Positions 7,072-7,782 of a DNA stretch of 7,782 bases are shown piece by piece. The notes below the pieces were generated by a model. That model searched no databases and was not told the DNA's origin. It saw only the letters and a list, made by a program, of their open reading frames with translations. Within the stretch, counting starts at the first letter, position 1. Each line of letters begins with the position of its first letter. The translations under genes and the position numbers were made by a program. Source of the DNA: Hyphomicrobiales bacterium (lineage in GTDB: Bacteria; Pseudomonadota; Alphaproteobacteria; Rhizobiales; Beijerinckiaceae); NCBI GenBank assembly GCA_028865375.1, contig JAGWKJ010000107.1:1-7782 (forward strand), written 5' to 3'.

Positions 7072-7537
7072 CCGTCGCAGCATATCGCCATTTGCCCGGC
7101 GGTGAAGAACTTTTAGGGGGTTCGCGGTCGGGCGGCAGTCGAAGCGCCGATCCGCACTCCTTGAGATAGAGCGAAAAGCGCTGGCGCGGGACGCCGATGA
7201 AGCGGCGCAGATGACGCTTCGCTTGGCTCCGGAAATTCTCGATGCCATCGATGTGATTGCGCGCGTCGACGAAGGTCTCGGAATGGTCGATCCGTTCGTG
7301 GCGGAACTCCGATACGTCGAGCGCGTCGTAGCTCGCGAGGCCGTCGGTATAGACGATGCCGTCGGGTTCGATCTTGCCGCGAATGATCGGAATCGGCTTG
7401 TTTCGTCGGGCGTTCGGGATGACGACGGCGTGCACCTTGCCGCCGCGCTTGAGGAGACCGAACACCGGAACCTCGCCGGCGACGCCGCGCCCGCGCTTGC
7501 CTTTTCGCGCGCCGCCGAAATGGCTCTCGTCGACCTC
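7072..7537 (-). pseudogene. Truncated, frameshifted ISXO2/IS1595-type transposase remnant
   Basis: The catalytic core of a DDE transposase of the IS1595 (ISXO2-like) group is recognisable: 'EVDESHFGG' and 'KGKRGRG', then 'VFGLLKRGGKVHAVVIPNAR', 'PDGIVYTDGLASYDALDV', 'RIDHSETF', 'NHIDGIENF' and 'QAKRHLRRF', ending at 'LYLKEC'. Counting from the 7717 ATG, the DDE residues are D63, D125 and E160. The N-terminal zinc-ribbon and linker (roughly 100 residues in intact relatives) are absent. Around 7145-7153 one extra base shifts the frame: after 'KEC' the expected W-R-F continuation is found only in the next frame, as 'RRFDCRP...NPLKVL' (about 7105-7149). The tryptophan usually following 'GIENF' is arginine (CGG, one transition from TGG). 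No stop follows in the second frame before the regulator, so the right limit is approximate. The element is surely inactive. Confidence 0.85.
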
Positions 7538-7717
7538 GAGCGCGCCGAGCCAGATCATCGTGTCGCGGATCGCGGGTCCGTCGGAGCGCTTCATCAGCTC
7601 CTTGAGCTCCTTGCGCGGCACCGAGCGGTACCCTTCGGCGGAGGCGAGCCCCTTGGCCAGCGCCTCCTCGGCGTCCTTGCCCACGAGGCTGTAGTCGCGG
7701 CGGTCGATGGCGGTCAT
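7538..7717 (-). pseudogene. N-terminal fragment of a MocD-like fatty acid desaturase, fused in frame to the transposase
   Basis: The first 60 codons from ATG 7717 do not look like transposase. They read as the N-terminus of rhizobial-type fatty acid desaturase/hydrocarbon oxygenase proteins related to MocD: 'RRDYSLVGKDAEEALAKGLA' (6-25), 'VPRKELKELMKRSDGPAIRD' (33-52) and 'IWLGAL' (55-60), the start of the first membrane helix. This is a recollection of the family, not a search result. At residue 60/61 the sequence switches to the transposase core with no frame break, so the histidine-box catalytic part of the desaturase is lost. Compared with relatives as I remember them, 'AEWYRSPVPRK' is here 'AEGYRSVPRK', a Trp-to-Gly change and a missing residue, which fits decay. 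The start has only a weak GGA about 10 nt upstream. MocD with MocE and MocF serves rhizopine breakdown in Sinorhizobium meliloti. Confidence 0.6.
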
Positions 7718-7740
7718 GTCGTTCGTCCGGTGGAAGGCGC

Positions 7741-7782
7741 TCAGGCGGACTTGCGCTTCTTCTGCCTGTACTGGTCGGCGAC
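7741..7782 (-). CDS. 3' end of an unidentified gene (13 codons plus stop)
   Basis: Reading leftward from the right edge, one frame gives V-A-D-Q-Y-R-Q-K-K-R-K-S-A and then TGA (7743-7741), 23 bp before the ATG of the desaturase fragment. A basic C-terminal tail and this short spacing suit an upstream gene of the same leftward operon. Thirteen residues are too few to identify a family, and the frame could be open by chance in GC-rich DNA. Confidence 0.3.
   Translation of the reverse strand, partial: VADQYRQKKRKSA

Noticed and set aside
6761..7153. Continuation of the transposase frame past the frameshift
   Set aside because: The sequence after 'LYLKEC' becomes Arg/Gly/Pro-rich with no transposase resemblance and enters the regulator gene in another frame.
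6907..7248. Upstream in-frame extension of the LacI-type regulator by 114 codons
   Set aside because: The added residues are low-complexity and include the out-of-frame tail of the transposase remnant. LacI-family proteins start right before the helix-turn-helix, as at 6906.
1..7782. CRISPR array, tRNA, rRNA or riboswitch
   Set aside because: No regularly spaced repeats, tRNA-like cloverleaf or conserved rRNA segment was seen; nearly all of the window is protein-coding.

Overview
The window carries a compact, GC-rich inositol catabolism (iol) locus. The uniformly high GC, the tightly packed and overlapping genes, and an ISXO2/IS1595-type transposase beside a fragment that looks like a rhizobial MocD-type desaturase all suggest an alphaproteobacterium, probably Hyphomicrobiales. 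This placement is inference; no rRNA or marker gene is present.

Layout. From 1 to 1291, two genes read leftward: a complete Gfo/Idh/MocA-family dehydrogenase (176-1291), then, 28 bp downstream, the first 49 codons of an IolE/MocC-like TIM-barrel enzyme that runs off the left edge (1-147). A 78-bp divergent promoter region (1292-1369) holds a LacI-type operator palindrome (1303-1318). From 1370 to 5910, four genes read rightward as one operon: iolD (1370-3256), iolC (3256-4212), iolB (4241-5083) and a class II aldolase of the IolJ/GatY/KbaY type (5080-5910). The iolD/iolC and iolB/aldolase junctions overlap by 1 and 4 nt. A LacI-family regulator (5845-6906) reads leftward and overlaps the aldolase tail-to-tail by 66 bp. 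From about 7072 to 7717 there is a decayed chimera: the N-terminal 60 codons of a MocD-like fatty acid desaturase fused in frame to a truncated, frameshifted transposase. The last 42 bases hold the 3' end of an unidentified leftward gene.

How the genes work together. The dehydrogenase would oxidise an inositol (or relative) to an inosose, and the IolE-like enzyme would dehydrate or isomerise it. IolD then opens the trione ring, IolB isomerises 5-deoxyglucuronate to 2-deoxy-5-keto-gluconate, IolC phosphorylates that, and the aldolase cleaves the phosphorylated product to dihydroxyacetone phosphate and malonate semialdehyde. The LacI protein is the obvious candidate to bind the operator between the two arms. 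No malonate-semialdehyde dehydrogenase (iolA) and no transporter is visible here.

The most unusual part is the right flank. A probable moc-type desaturase gene has been cut by a transposase fragment directly beside the iol regulator, hinting that the locus was once larger and may have handled a modified inositol such as a rhizopine-like compound.
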